NCBI RefSeq assembly: GCF_000003815.2
Contig: NC_049981.1
Coordinates: forward strand, 15,445,415-15,484,251
Reading direction: 5' to 3'
Length of the DNA: 38,837 nucleotides
Source of the DNA: Branchiostoma floridae
Lineage: Eukaryota > Chordata > Leptocardii > Amphioxiformes > Branchiostomatidae
Of this stretch, positions 26,732-38,759 are shown in pieces. The notes beneath the pieces were generated by a model. The model saw nothing but the letters and a program-made list of their open reading frames with translations. It made no database searches and was not told where the DNA came from. Position numbers and translations under genes: made by a program. Within the stretch, counting starts at the first letter, position 1. The number at the start of each line of letters is the position of its first letter.

Positions 26732-29700
26732 TCAGCTGCAACAGGAGGCATTATTTGAGTCCTCAGAGTCCCTTCTACGCCTGTGATTGTTCATGTCCCC
26801 TATCCCATCCTCAATGATGCCATCGGCATTGAGAAGGCTTGCACTTCCGTCGTAAACTGTCAGACCGCTGGACTTGTCAGTTTGGCTGAGTTTGATCAGC
26901 GAGAGGGAAACCTGTAGAAATGCTTCCTGGATTCCTGTGGTAAATAAAAGTCACATATACTGTATATAAACAAAAATTTAATACAATGAGACAGAGAAAG
27001 AGTATAGAAAGGAATGAGTTTTTACAATAATGTAACTTGGTGGTGATTTAAATGTAGTTTTATGGTAACGAGAAAATGGAATGTTTGTGGTAGTTTTAAG
27101 TTCACAACAGCTCTATCAGAAACAACCACAAACATAAAGCACTGAAAAAATGACAGTAAGTTGTCTACTTACCATCATTAGTTAGCGCCGATGTCTCGTA
27201 GTACAAGGCATTTATAGAGTCGGCGTACTGCTCAGCCTTTTCCCGGGTGACTTCACGACGAGAAACTAAGTCTGTCTTGTTGCCGATCACGCACATGATG
27301 ATCGTACCTTCCACATTTTTCTTCAACTCTGCAAAGAAGCAGGAACAAATGTTACAAAAACATTGTACAGGAAAAGATTTCATACAATCCATGGGTCTCC
27401 AGGACATGTCCCTCCATCCTGGGACAGAAATTTAATGAAATTTGCTGAGTGAACAAAATTTTAACCCCATCAGTAAAAAAAATCTGAACTTCATACATGA
27501 AATTGTTGAGAATGTACAAGGAGATTTGACCACAAAAATGAATAGCATTGGCTCCAAAACAATGAGTGAAGTGGTACAAAAAGAATTGAAGCTGGAGATA
27601 GCGGGTTACAATGAAGTAAATCTCATTGTAATCCATTGTAAAGAGAAAAATCAGAATGAGCCATAATATGCTGACCATGTTCTATTTACTCTACATGTTT
27701 ACTTCATTGGCATCTTTTCCATGCCCCTCTCATTCAGTTTTGGGATGTCCACTGAGGATGTCATCTATAAAATGAAGTTCTTACCATCAACCCAAGACTG
27801 GATGTTTTCAAAGCTTTCTCTACAGGTGATGTCATATACCAGCAGAGCTGCATTGGCCTTCCTGTAGTACATAGGTGCCTGGGGAAAATGGAAAGAACAA
27901 TGTTAAGCTCTGCTCACTGTCATGTTACATTTGGAGACTACACAGGATGTCATACATTCAATTCACTAATGCTATGGCCTAAGCAAACCTTAACTGAAAG
28001 AGCAGCTGACAGTTTTGTGCCAAGTCCAATCGCTACTTGTAAACAATGCCAAAACTGTCCTAACCTTTAACCTGTTTGGCACCAAGTTTGTTTTGGCTAT
28101 TACTATTGGGCAGTAGGGAGAAGATTAAAGGTAGTGGCTGTCTGACACTAGCTGGTTGTTCCCAGTGATGGGTGTTGTTTCCTTTTTTTGTACAATTCAC
28201 ATTTGACTACTTCGGTCAACCATAATGTCCCTGTAGCTCAACCGGTAGCAGTCTCAAAGGTGAGCTGCTGGTTCCAATTAGTTAGTAACTAATGAGAGGC
28301 CGCCATACAATCCTGGGTAGGGATCTACGGTATCTTGGTTGGGGCTGCTCTCTTCGTTTGGAAGGGACAGAAAATGGGGGTGCCATGTTGCAGGGGTTGC
28401 CTCAACCATGTTAAATCGGAAGGCCAGTAACAACCCCTACCCTGCTACTGAAACAGTAAGGAAACTTGCTGCCCTATGCTGCATACACCACCTAAGGCCC
28501 TACATGGGTCTGAATGAGTTTCAGCTTTGATGACTATCGCGTTCTCTGTTCAGCGTGCCAAACATTTTGATGCTGGCTGCTACACGGACATGTTTCCTGG
28601 TGCGACAGCGCAAAGATTCCTGTGGCGGGCAGCGAGCGGACGACGTGTCATGTCACACGGAAGTCCTGACAAGTTTGATGAATGGACGCTTGACCCTGGA
28701 TCTGTATGTGCTGTGTCAATAGCACCTTGGGCAGGGTAAGTCTAGAGAGTTCTATGATGCCAGATACATGCATGTGTATCTGTTCTTTGGGATACAACCT
28801 TGGAACCCTCATTTATCAATGATAGTTTATTTGCAAGTTTGTGCCTAAAGGTCAATTGCATTAAGTACATGGCAGAAACATATATAGCGGCCATACATGT
28901 GACAATGGACAGTGATTAACATTATTCTAGACTACTCAAATACTAGTGTTGGCTATATCTAGACAGGTTGGGTTTAACTTTTTTTTTTTACGTAGAAGAA
29001 GACAAAATGCCCAACTTTTTTCAGATCTACATTTTGTGGGTTTATGATTTTACGAGAAATGAGGCTTTTTGTTCCTCTGTTAATGTGGATACCATGCCAA
29101 TTTGTACTTCTTAGAAAAGGAAACAAAAATTGTCTAGTCCATACATGTCTTCACGAAACATCGTACTGCAATGCACATGAAATCGAAACTAAAAGTAAGT
29201 TACTGTATACGTTATGTAGCTGCCTGATCACAAAACTAAAGCATTGCACCGCCGAAGGCGAGTGTTATGTCCCTCTGTAGGCCCCGAGTCGCTGTGTTAT
29301 TTCCAACTGGCTGCCAAGAACATAAAACCACTGCATAAGTATTTCCCCGAGACCCTAATTACAGTAATTAGACAATGATAGAGAACAGTTTTTATTGAGT
29401 ATGTCACAGCAAGTTGTCTGCCAAATCGTAATGCGGGCTTTGACGACCTTTAGCGGGCGGGCGTCTCTTCATGGTGCCGACGCCACAATATCGCTTTCTT
29501 TTGATCCCAGTAACAATTTCATACATGTTGTCAGTATAGCGACTTCACAAAGGCCGTTTTCGGCTTATTTGTACCCTGTCTGACAATTTTTAGCACGCAT
29601 TTTCAGTCAATTTGTTGACGATGTTTGACAAATTTTCGTGCAATTATCCGGCGTTGGTGATTTTTTGTCGTGCAGATAAGCGAAGTCATTAACAATGGAG

Positions 29701-32700
29701 TGAATGGGAGACGGTTTGGGATTTTGGGATTCCGTGCAATTACCCAAAGTGTGCGTTTATCCGAGGTGCAATTAACTAGCTTCCACTGTAACCAGAATAC
29801 GATGTACTACTTTATGCATTAACACCCCAGTTTTGTACAAATTAAGCAGAAGCATGGTAACAAGGATGGAGAGATTTTGAACATGCTCGACGTGTGGCTC
29901 TCCTGAAACATGACTGTTTGCCTCTTAGCTTTTCGTCACATCCAAGAGGATAACTGACACTACACACTCTTTTTCACCTGAGTCAGGTCAGGAAATACAT
30001 GTAGAGATAAAGCGCTTTTCCACAGGGCACAGCATTGAAGCCAATTGGGGCCTGCTAAGGCTTCAAGTCTAGAACCTGACTGTCAGCAACCCTACCCACA
30101 AGACCATCTTGCCACTTTAACATCACACCAGCTATAGCATTCACTCAAAAACATCTCTCCAAATGACAAGACAGGTCTGAGTGAGATACATGTACAGAGA
30201 GAAGGGGAATCACTTGTTACGCCACATGTTAATTCCGTTCCGCCAAACAGCACTGCGATGGACAGGAAGACAAACATATCAGTTCCGGATGGCCATTCCC
30301 ACAAAGAGAAGTCCCACACAGTGGAATTTTCTGCTACATTCCCAGCGTAGCTTACATTTTTACTCTAGGGAAGTGAGAAAAAGTACTTTTGATGCCTGAC
30401 AGTAAAGTCATAGAAGGCTGTAAACTAGAAAGGATTTTCAAGAAATGTTCCATTTCTCTAGTCAATATTAATGTCCTGTATGTAATAGACATGAACAAGG
30501 AAATCCAGAAGAAAGCGAACATGAAAGCACTGACCATGGACCTGAACCTCTCCTGGCCTGCAGTGTCCCACAGTTGTAACTTTACCCTGTAGTCATCCAC
30601 TGTCCTGAAGAAGAAAAAAAAAACAGAGCATAAAACAAAACTCAATTCTAATTCAATTTTCCAAACTTGTCAAGTCTAACAAAAAATTGACAAGGAGAAG
30701 TAGAGTTCATTATGCCCGGGCCGGGTGATAATTTTAGGTACCACACAGCAGGGCTCGAAATACTGAGTGTATGTGCACCCAGGTGCACCCAAAATTGAAA
30801 CTGTGCACCCAATTTTTTCAGTGGGTGCACAGGGTGCACCCAAATATTTTCTTAGGTTTATGTATGGAAAGATATCAAGTATACTAGTACAGTCAAACTT
30901 GTCTATAGCAGCCACTCAAGGGACCGGACAAATTTGGCCACTATAGACAGGTGGCCTCTGTATAGAGGTGGCAACTTGTAGATAAAATACCCAAGGGACC
31001 GACAAAAAGTGGCCACTATGGACAGGTGGCCCCTCTGTAGAGGTGGCCCCTAATACAGGTTTGACTGTATACATCATATTCTTGACATCTAAGTGTTAGA
31101 AAGAGAATAAAATGTCTGTCATGTTACTTGTTTAAGAATTTGATAGCTTGTAACTAAGTTTTGTTACTAGATTTTTTTTGACATTCTACTTTATTTCATG
31201 TGGTGCACCCAAAAATTGTCTTGGTGCACCCAATTTTTTAAGCTGGGTGCACCAGTGCACCTAATCCAAAACAATGAATTTCGAGCCCTGACAAAGGCTT
31301 TTCAGTTGTATCACACAGGCTTCCATCGATAAATAGAACTCACTCCATGCACTCCACTGCAAGCAAAGAGTTTTTTAATTCAAATTTTTCTTGAATTGAT
31401 GTTCTTACAGAATAATTTGTTGGCGAAGGTTGAAACAATGTGTCTTCTTTCCTTCGGCCGTCTGGCGATCCAACCCACAGTCGGGCTGGTGACCTCGGGT
31501 GGTACGAAATACACTACTAGTATGTTACTGTATATTCTAAATGACTTTCCAACATGATGAAACTATCCAAGGATCTTTAAAGAAAGTACTTACATCTTAA
31601 ATGTGAAGAAGGAGGCCCCAATGGTGGGGCTGACATGTTTACTGAACAGCTTTCCTACGTAGCGAATCACAACACTCGTCTTGCCGACTCCTGAGAGGGC
31701 AGAAAAAATAGACAACAAAAGCTGTTATTGTTAAAATAAACAGATAGGAAAACAAGGTCTGTAAGTAGACAACTAAGCCTGTTAGAATAAACAAAGAATA
31801 AAACAATCTCTGTTTATGTTATGCTTTAGCTTTTTTTTTTAATCAGAAAGAATACTTCATATATACAGCTCCAGGACAATCATCTTAGCAGAGCTTTATG
31901 TGTATCAAAAGATGGCTACCTATATACCTTACTTGCCCTGGCACTATTCCACAGTATATATAAGAAGCCAAAAATGGCCCTAGAGTCAATAGGAAGTCGT
32001 AAATTGCTTACAACAACAAATTGCCTCTTCACCAATTATCACCCTGTTGCTAAACTAAACTCCACAAGGCCATAAAACTTCACCTACAATTCACCTCTGA
32101 CAAAAGGTTAGACATGTATGTTATTGAACTGATCTCCAAGCAGATGTACTACTCATGATAAAGTAGTAGGTTGGGTCAGTGTTTCAGGCATGTTTTGAGG
32201 CTTTCTACTAGATGATTTTCTTTTCTCAGAGATGGGACCACTAGAAATTAGTAGATTTCAGCTGAACTGTACAAAAGACTGAAAACATCATTAATTAACA
32301 TGGTTGCAACACAGAGCCAAGCCCTACGTCTGCTTGGAGATGACATGTATTCAACAGTTGGTGAGTTGGTTGGTAAATTATTTGTAAACTAAGTCTTATT
32401 AAGTTGGAAATTGATTTTTATGAAAATGACTTAACCAAATTTTCACTGCCCAACTCCACTCTGACAAAGTTTGAGAATGGAATGGACCATCCACTGCCTC
32501 TCTGATGTCATGTTATGCGGATAGAACATGTGACTCAATGAGCAGTGTATCAACTAAGTAATAGGTCAGATACTGGTAGTTTTATCTGCATAATGTGATG
32601 TCACAGAAGCTATGGATTCTTTGACAAAGACTGGGGTTAGACAGTAAAAAATTTCGGAAAATCCATTTTTGAGTTGGTATACAATCCAGCTTCCCTTGAA

Positions 32701-35700
32701 AATGATCTCTTACAATCATAGAAAATTTTCTTTTCAGAGTTGCCGCCAAACAACATACTACGTTCCTTTGGTTCTCTTCTGAAAACAGGGGCTGTCCTTC
32801 AGTGTACTTAGTGGGGACAAAGGCTCCTGTTACATGAAGAAAGGTTATCTAGCGCTCTGCAGGGCTTGTGTACACACTTTCCCTAGCTGAGATGCTAACT
32901 ATGGACTCCTTGTGTACTCACAAGGAGGCGTTGTTCCTTAAGGAGTTTTCTCAGGGACAAGACCAAAGGTTCGCAACTTGAGAAACAAATTTGGCCCTGT
33001 GTGTTTGACCTAGGATTAGACTGGTGACTTTGAATCCCTTCCAGTAATAATTTCACCCCAGGGCCCGAAATTCATTTTGGAAATGAAAATGTAGGTCCAC
33101 TGGTACACTTCACCTAGAAATTTTAATGCAAAGAAAAAATGTATGTTTCAATTCAATTCAATTCTTCAATGTCATCAATACCTATTACAAGTTAAATACA
33201 AGCCTTACTACCTCTGTTCAAAGCTTGAATCTGAAATTCTACAGCAAACTTTGATTGATACAACAGAGCTTTTTTTGTGAAAACCCAGTCAAAAATTAGG
33301 TGCACAGCTGCATGTTTGGATGCACAAAAGTACATGTAGCCAGTATTTTGAGACCTGCATACCTCCTGCCCAGGGCTCTAGCCAGCGTCCGTTTTTCCGT
33401 CAATTGACGGAAATTTGCTGCGTGTGACGGAAATATTTTAAAACCAATTCGTCAACTTTGACGGACAAAAATCTGATAAAAGTTTCTTGGTGGAAGCTAC
33501 AGGCTGCTTGGGGATGCCGTCCACGGCCGTAAAAGCCACACACTGTTTGTTTTGCTATTGTTATGAATGTTGACAATGTGTGTCGGTGCCCTTTCGCATA
33601 CGATAATCTCATTAAAACCCGTTTTTCGAGGTCTCAGTTCAGTCTCTCTAACTCCTGGAATGGTGTTTTCGCGACAATGGGAATTGGCTGACGGAAAAAA
33701 AATGTCGAGCTGGCTAGAGCCCTGCTCCTGCCCATTCTTCCTATTTCTTCTTATTCTCATACAGTCACTGTGAAATCTGCTTGCATAGTTTCATATACTA
33801 CTAACTTGAAGACAGCGAGCATCAGATCATATTGCTAACTGAACCCCCATCATCTAGTTTGGTAAGTACAAGTAAACTAAACAAAAATGACATAACACTT
33901 ACATAAATTTATACATGTAGATATCCATCTATTTGTATTAGTATTACAGAGTAACTTTTAGTTTGCCAATGAATTTCATATTAATAAAAGCAGTATCTGT
34001 ATTCTTTTTATCCAGCTTAAAATCCCCTACATTCCTACATTAGGGTGTACACAGTACATTTTGTAAGAGATAATAGAAGTTTTTCTTGGCTTATATTTAG
34101 TAATACTTAAGGTTGTCATACAAAAGTTAATTCAAACTAACAGTTCACTAATCTTTTTTACGTTTTAACTTGTCCTAATTCTCAAGATGAATTTCATCTA
34201 TATCATATTTCTTAATTGTAACATTGCACCAGAAAGCATATCAAACTGACGTTAAGACACTTTTTAAATAAATACTAAAAATCAGCAAAGATCTGGGATA
34301 ACATTAATTAGCAAATCAGTGAGAAATATCTTTTTCAACAATTACATTGGTACATATTTAACCTCCTTGAATTAATGGTAACATTACCATTTAGTATAAT
34401 TTACTGTGTCAAATATTTTGAGACATTTTCATAAAGTTATTCTTTTATATAATCAACCTTCAGTCACATTTTGGCACCAATTTGCTATTGTAATGATGTG
34501 GCATAAAGATATAGCGTGGCCAAAGTGAATGTGTTCTTTGTTAAATTGGGGGATGGTTGCCAAAATACACATGGCTTTAAAGGAACAACAAATCCCCTTG
34601 TACTGAAGTAGCTTGTTTGTTTTTTACTAAAGAAAATAAAAATGTACCCACTGTGCCAGTTAGAAGGTTCTGAGTCTTGGTTTAAGTAACAACTCAAGGT
34701 GTTTTTTCATGTGTGTTACAGACTAGTGCATGGGTTGTTTGGACCGTAGTCTGTTTTGAGCAGACTAGAAATCAACCATGAATAGTGGTAGTGAATGTAT
34801 TGTCTGAAAGTTTCCAAATTCAATGTTACACATGTAACATATATATATATAAAACATGATATATATATAACGCGTTATATAACATAATTTTCAGTACCAA
34901 GATGCTGAATACTATAGTACTTACTTTATGTTTATTACTAGTACTTTTTATGGGACAAAAACAACAAAGATGTTTCAGTGTTATCAACATTTAAGTTTTT
35001 TTCTTCGAACAGGTGTTCAGTTTGCCCTATGAACTTTTGCCTTTGTGACCGATGTGAGTCCAAAGGGCGTACTGGCAACTCTGTGCGCTCAAGAAGACTA
35101 TACTAGACACATACAGATATTGGAATAGACCAAATCTTTTAGTCAAATCTTTGCAGTAGAAGTTAGTAGAACTGAGAATTGGGGCATGATTCCCAAATAG
35201 GAACAAAATTTGCATATATAAACATATTGTCAGTAAGAAAAACACTACTTCAGGCTAGAGCTAATTATAGAAAGTAGGTCAATCCATAAGTCACATGATT
35301 TTGTCACATAATTCACTCCCCCAGGAGAAAATATTACCTGCACGAATACCTGCAAAACACAACTGCATAGGCAATTTCTTCAATGCTTGTCATTACTACG
35401 CAGCCTTACTCTATGTAAATGTTCAACTGTAAAATGTATGACATTGTGTGTTCGATGGCACCCAACATTAGTATTGCTGCCTGGGATGCCCTCTGTATTG
35501 CCTTGTTGCAATTTCAATAAATGAATTTCATAATCTATGTTCAATTAAATGTGTCCAAAAGGTACAATGGAATTGTTGTCAGACCTCATATTTTTCCTGA
35601 AATCCAATCATACTTCAAAGTTATATTCTATCTCTATTTCAATATAATTTTCATAACAAATTGGAAAAACAAAAGAAATCTTGCGCTAACAGTAACAGGT

Positions 35701-36052
35701 GAGCTTTGCCACCCGCTGTACAACCATGTAACTTCAAACGGCCCACACGGAATGCGAACTTTGAACATGTAGAAAAACAGCTATCTTTGCATGGTTTTCC
35801 TTACAATAAACAGCACTTATGTTGTTCTGCAAACAGTTTGGGATCTTGTAAGGTCTCCAATTCCCCAGGTCCATCCAAGTTTGACGGTCAAGGTAACAAA
35901 ATGCGATCTGCGAACGACGAGACTGCACTTCCGCTTTAGTATACAGGGCCCTGCCCCCCTCCCCAAAACTTACGTATTTACTACAAAGTTAGCACGACTT
36001 TAATCTTACCTTGAGCGCCGAGGACAACTATTTTGGCCTCAATGGATTTCAT
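26732..36052 (-). CDS. Rab-family small GTPase, Rab5/22/31-like, six coding exons
   Basis: Predicted membrane-traffic GTPase. Exons: 36052-36010, 31690-31594, 30604-30535, 27878-27785, 27328-27173, 26934-26732; introns GT-AG and phases join to 220 aa. Motifs: MKSIEAKIVVLGAQGVGKTS (P-loop, K18 and T19), HVSPTIGASF (switch I, T37), [17 protein letters not shown] (Q64), APMYYRKANAALLVYDIT, GNKTDL (118-121), YADSINALYYETSA (146-149 = ETSA). The C-terminus is RRRRDSEDSNNASCCS: a basic/acidic tail ending CCS, a plausible dicysteine geranylgeranylation site. SPTIGASF, APMYYR and YADSI resemble Rab22/31 and Rab5, but the N-terminus and tail match no Rab subfamily I can name. It is not a duplicate of the neighbouring Rab8 gene: intron positions and subgroup motifs differ. 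Confidence 0.94.
27392..27614. mobile_element. Second copy of the CAGGGCTG-type MITE
   Basis: GGTCTCCAGGACATGTCCCT at the left and GCTGGAGATAGCGGG at the right parallel the ends of the element at 14252-14458. Shared internal words include CCCTCCATCC, CTGAACTTCAT and TTGGCTCC. Diverged, with a damaged left end. It lies in intron 4 of the minus-strand Rab gene. Confidence 0.55.
28222..28540 (+). mobile_element. tRNA-derived SINE-like repeat
   Basis: Starts TGTCCCTGTAGCTCAACCGG then TAGCAG, a good tRNA A box, followed after about 30 bp by GCTGGTTCCAATTAG, a degenerate B box. A body with CTTCGTTTGGAAGGGACAG and AAATGGGGGT resembles the GGACGTTACATGGAGGTCCC motif in the 21.5-kb repeat. No poly(A) tail seen. 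Located in intron 3 of the Rab gene. Confidence 0.55.
28541..29599. other. Rab gene intron 3, unexplained GC-richer block
   Basis: A GC-rich block at about 28540-28740 keeps one plus-strand frame open for 70 codons and is followed by a donor-like GGGTAAGTC, but I recognise no protein family. The remainder (28741-29599) shows nothing I can name. Confidence 0.3.
29600..29788 (-). mobile_element. pogo/Tigger-like DNA transposon fragment
   Basis: On the minus strand the terminus reads CAGTGGAAGCTAGTTAATTG, then CACCTCGGATAAACGCACAC. This is the style of pogo/Tigger ends (CAGT...TAATT...GGATAA), and TA flanks at 29789-29790. The other end was not found, so the element is truncated or diverged. 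Confidence 0.5.
30749..31290. mobile_element. GTGCACCC-rich hAT-like MITE with a nested second MITE
   Basis: Outer element: CAGGGCTCGAAAT at the left and ATTTCGAGCCCTG at the right are exact inverted repeats. Both arms contain several GGTGCACCC(A) words. Within it, about 30890-31070 is a second inverted-repeat element (ACAGTCAAACTTGTC at the left, ACAGGTTTGACTGT at the right) containing repeated TGGCCACTATRGACAGGTGG. The nested order is clear. The outer flanks show no clean 8-bp duplication. Confidence 0.8.
32132..32341. mobile_element. MITE with ATCTCCAAGCAGATGTA ends
   Basis: ATCTCCAAGCAGATGTA (32132-32148) and TACGTCTGCTTGGAGAT (32325-32341) are inverted repeats with one mismatch. Related ends occur at 5167-5272 and 18408-18566. 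It lies in intron 1 of the minus-strand Rab gene. Confidence 0.75.
33059..33357. mobile_element. Diverged copy of the CAGGGCTCGAAAT element
   Basis: Left end CAGGGCCCGAAATTC, right end GTATTTTGAGACCTG; GTGCAC words near the right end. An older relative of the outer element at 30749-31290, adjacent to the hAT MITE that starts at 33371. Confidence 0.55.
33363..33732. mobile_element. hAT-type MITE with perfect 8-bp target duplication
   Basis: The element 33371-33724 (354 bp) has terminal inverted repeats CAGGGCTCTAGCCAGC / GCTGGCTAGAGCCCTG and is flanked on both sides by CTCCTGCC (33363-33370 and 33725-33732). The CAGGG terminus plus 8-bp duplication is diagnostic of the hAT superfamily. Interior words GACGGAAAT and TTTGACGGAC recur. 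No transposase. Confidence 0.93.
33733..36009 (-). other. Rab gene intron 1, remainder
   Basis: AT-rich with no exon seen. An alternating ATATATAT tract with ACGCGT in its middle lies at about 34838-34885. Confidence 0.6.
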
Positions 36053-38759
36053 TTTCTGAGGAAAAGTCCGTTGAACATCGCTACGGAGGGAGGGAGAAGT
36101 CTTGTCGGGGGAGAAGTCATGTTGCTCCGTCCATGTTTGCACGGGACAACGCCAATGAATGGATCATATGACGGGCGGTCCCACTCAAGTAAGGAATACA
36201 GGGGTGTTTTCTGATTTGTTCACTTGGCTTGTAATGTGCTTGGGCCTTGTTTTATTTCAATAACGACATAAGATATCGATGTTATATATACTGACTTACA
36301 TGAAAAGTAAGAAACGAAGCTTCCAAGCACAGATGAATAAAATCTAAATTAATAGCAAGTTTAATAGTAATGGTTTCAACTGTGGAGCATTGATGTCATG
36401 TGTTGGGTCCATTAGGACATATCATGATAAGAGGACACTATTCCAGTTCCTCTTTTCCTTTCATATATTATATGTCAGTGTTTCCGTGTCGTGTGATCGT
36501 CTCAGTGAGATTTTTTGACGAGGCTTGCGAATGTCTTTAATAGGCCGAAGAAGTAGAAAACAGGAAGCCAAGGACAAGAGATCACAAGAGGCACAGTGTT
36601 TGTGTGCGGAAGCCAAAGTTCACTTTGTTGCGAAATATTGGAAAATATCTGTCCTCGAACCAGAGACACTCTGTCTGTTACTTTAAGTCTAGCCTTATGA
36701 TTAGATTCAAGTCACACGCAGTGAGAAGCAACGCGAAATCACGTGTAGCGTTACAGGTCAAGGTAATAGTACATGTAATACTGTAAGACCTTGGTTAGAG
36801 ACTTTGAGTTGTCTGACTCTTCTTCGACATTGCCATTTCGAAAAAAAAATGATAAAAAATTGATACCCATATTGCATTGATATACTGTTTACTCAGTTAT
36901 AAAATTATACCATACATTGCGCATATCCTGCTATGGCTACAGTTCGTGCTTCCTCTATTAGGCTCTAGCCAAGGATTGTATATCAATGTCCTTGCTCTAG
37001 CCTAGGTCAGCGGGTAAAGCATACGTCAACGGGTATTAGATATAACCGGGGTACGTACTGACTGGGGCATTTCGGGCCACGGGACTGGATCAAGGTAGTT
37101 ACATGTATTTGATAGTGTTGCGGCTACTAGAAAGTGTTATCACAGAGAGAAAACCTGAGGGGTGGATACTAGACAGGATCAGTCAGGAGCCCCCGTCTGT
37201 TGAATTGCTCAAGCTGACTCTTTGACGACCGACGTCATCAGCGCTATTATGGGAACATGTGTATCTGTGGAGCCTGTGTCACGGTAAACTGTCAGACTGT
37301 GTTGCGCTGGTACAGCTGGGCTCCGGTCTGAACACCGGCTTTGACCTCTTGTTTGCAGTTATTCTTAACCTTTGACTGTCGTGCGTCAAAGCTTAAAGGA
37401 CATGACACTACTGATTCACTACTAGCTTCCACAGTCGCTCCTTTCGGTATGATGGACAGTAAAGACCGTAATCGTACATATATTTGCCGACATTTTTTTT
37501 CTTTTATATGTGACGATGAAAGGTTTGTGAACGCAACTTTATCTTACTATACACGAAATGTGGATTTGTCCGTGTATTAAAGATCATCTGACTACATTGA
37601 CGCGCCTCTCTCTCTCATTTATCTATTGATATCTATGTTACATCATTCAAATTATCATTTCAATCAACTGAAAACGGGCATGTCATTCTATTAAGATATA
37701 TTCCATTTGGGTGCGGTTATGCTTCGATCACTTTCAATCAATGCGAGGACTGATTCATCAAAAGAAAAAGATTTATTAAATCAGGTAGTGTTACCCAAGA
37801 CATACAATCGTGAGTCAAGCGCTCCCAAGCGGTTGAAATATGTATTACAACAACTCAAGTTATTTGTCACAACAAAATGGCTTATGTGTAAATCTGCGTA
37901 CATTAGAGAATAAAGTAGCATTGCGATGGTATTAAGCAACATGAAACTCTTAATGTACATGATTGCAGAAATAACACAAGAATTCGAAGATCCGTTAGGC
38001 CTCGCGTGTTTCTTGTGTGTCATGGCGAATCTAACTTATGACGCAAATCACGAGGCCATTGCTCCTATTTTCATGAAAATCCGTCGTTTCTTCAACAGAT
38101 TTACACAATAACGGCTCTGCAGTTCCTGAACAAGCTGTAAGGCGTCCCAAGTCTGCACCACATTTTCCTGACATAGAAATATTTAAACTACATGTGTATT
38201 GGCCTAAAAAAAGTCCAAGGGAGATTATATAGCACAGACTGAGACCATGACACATCTCGGTCAATGGCCGCCATGACGTCGACCCCGACATGACCCTAAT
38301 GACGAACGTGAACCAAACCACGATACAGGCAACTACACCAGTTCTCTATATAGTTATAACACACACCCTGTCCCATTTCACCGTTACTTAAGTCTAGAGA
38401 AGCCTTCGGCCAAGTAGTAGCCTGGTAACCATTTACCTTGGTCGGCTTACAAGTGGTTTACCTGCCCCTGTCCTTCTTATTAGTCCCATTTTCAAACCGG
38501 GGCCCGGCCAGACAGCTTTTGGGAACGAAAAGTATGATATAAAAGACACCAAACTACACAAGGCGCAAAGAGAATAGTCGTGGGCATTATTTGGGTATAA
38601 TTGTACGTAAGCATTTCTATTTTTCGTTTCCACAAACAGCCCGGCCGAGTACCGGTTTGGAAATGTGACGTTAGCCCAGGGACGCCTAAGCATGTACTAG
38701 TTTTTTTTTGACAGCCAAACCATCCAGCTGGCCATTTTTATTAAAACTCCGTAAAAATA
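36053..38759. other. Upstream region of the minus-strand Rab gene, no gene recognised
   Basis: The start of the Rab gene and presumably its promoter lie at the left edge. Short open frames occur on both strands, but none shows a recognisable domain or splice-supported extension. GACGTC words occur at about 37230 and 38275. Confidence 0.5.

Noticed and set aside
30749-31298. 8-bp target duplication for the outer GTGCACCC element
   Set aside because: Flanks CCACACAG and ACAAAGGC do not match beyond a partial ACAxAG similarity.
37341-38693. Several 60-96 aa ORFs on both strands
   Set aside because: No domain, no coding-like conservation I can recognise, and no splice-supported extension; lengths are as expected by chance in this base composition.
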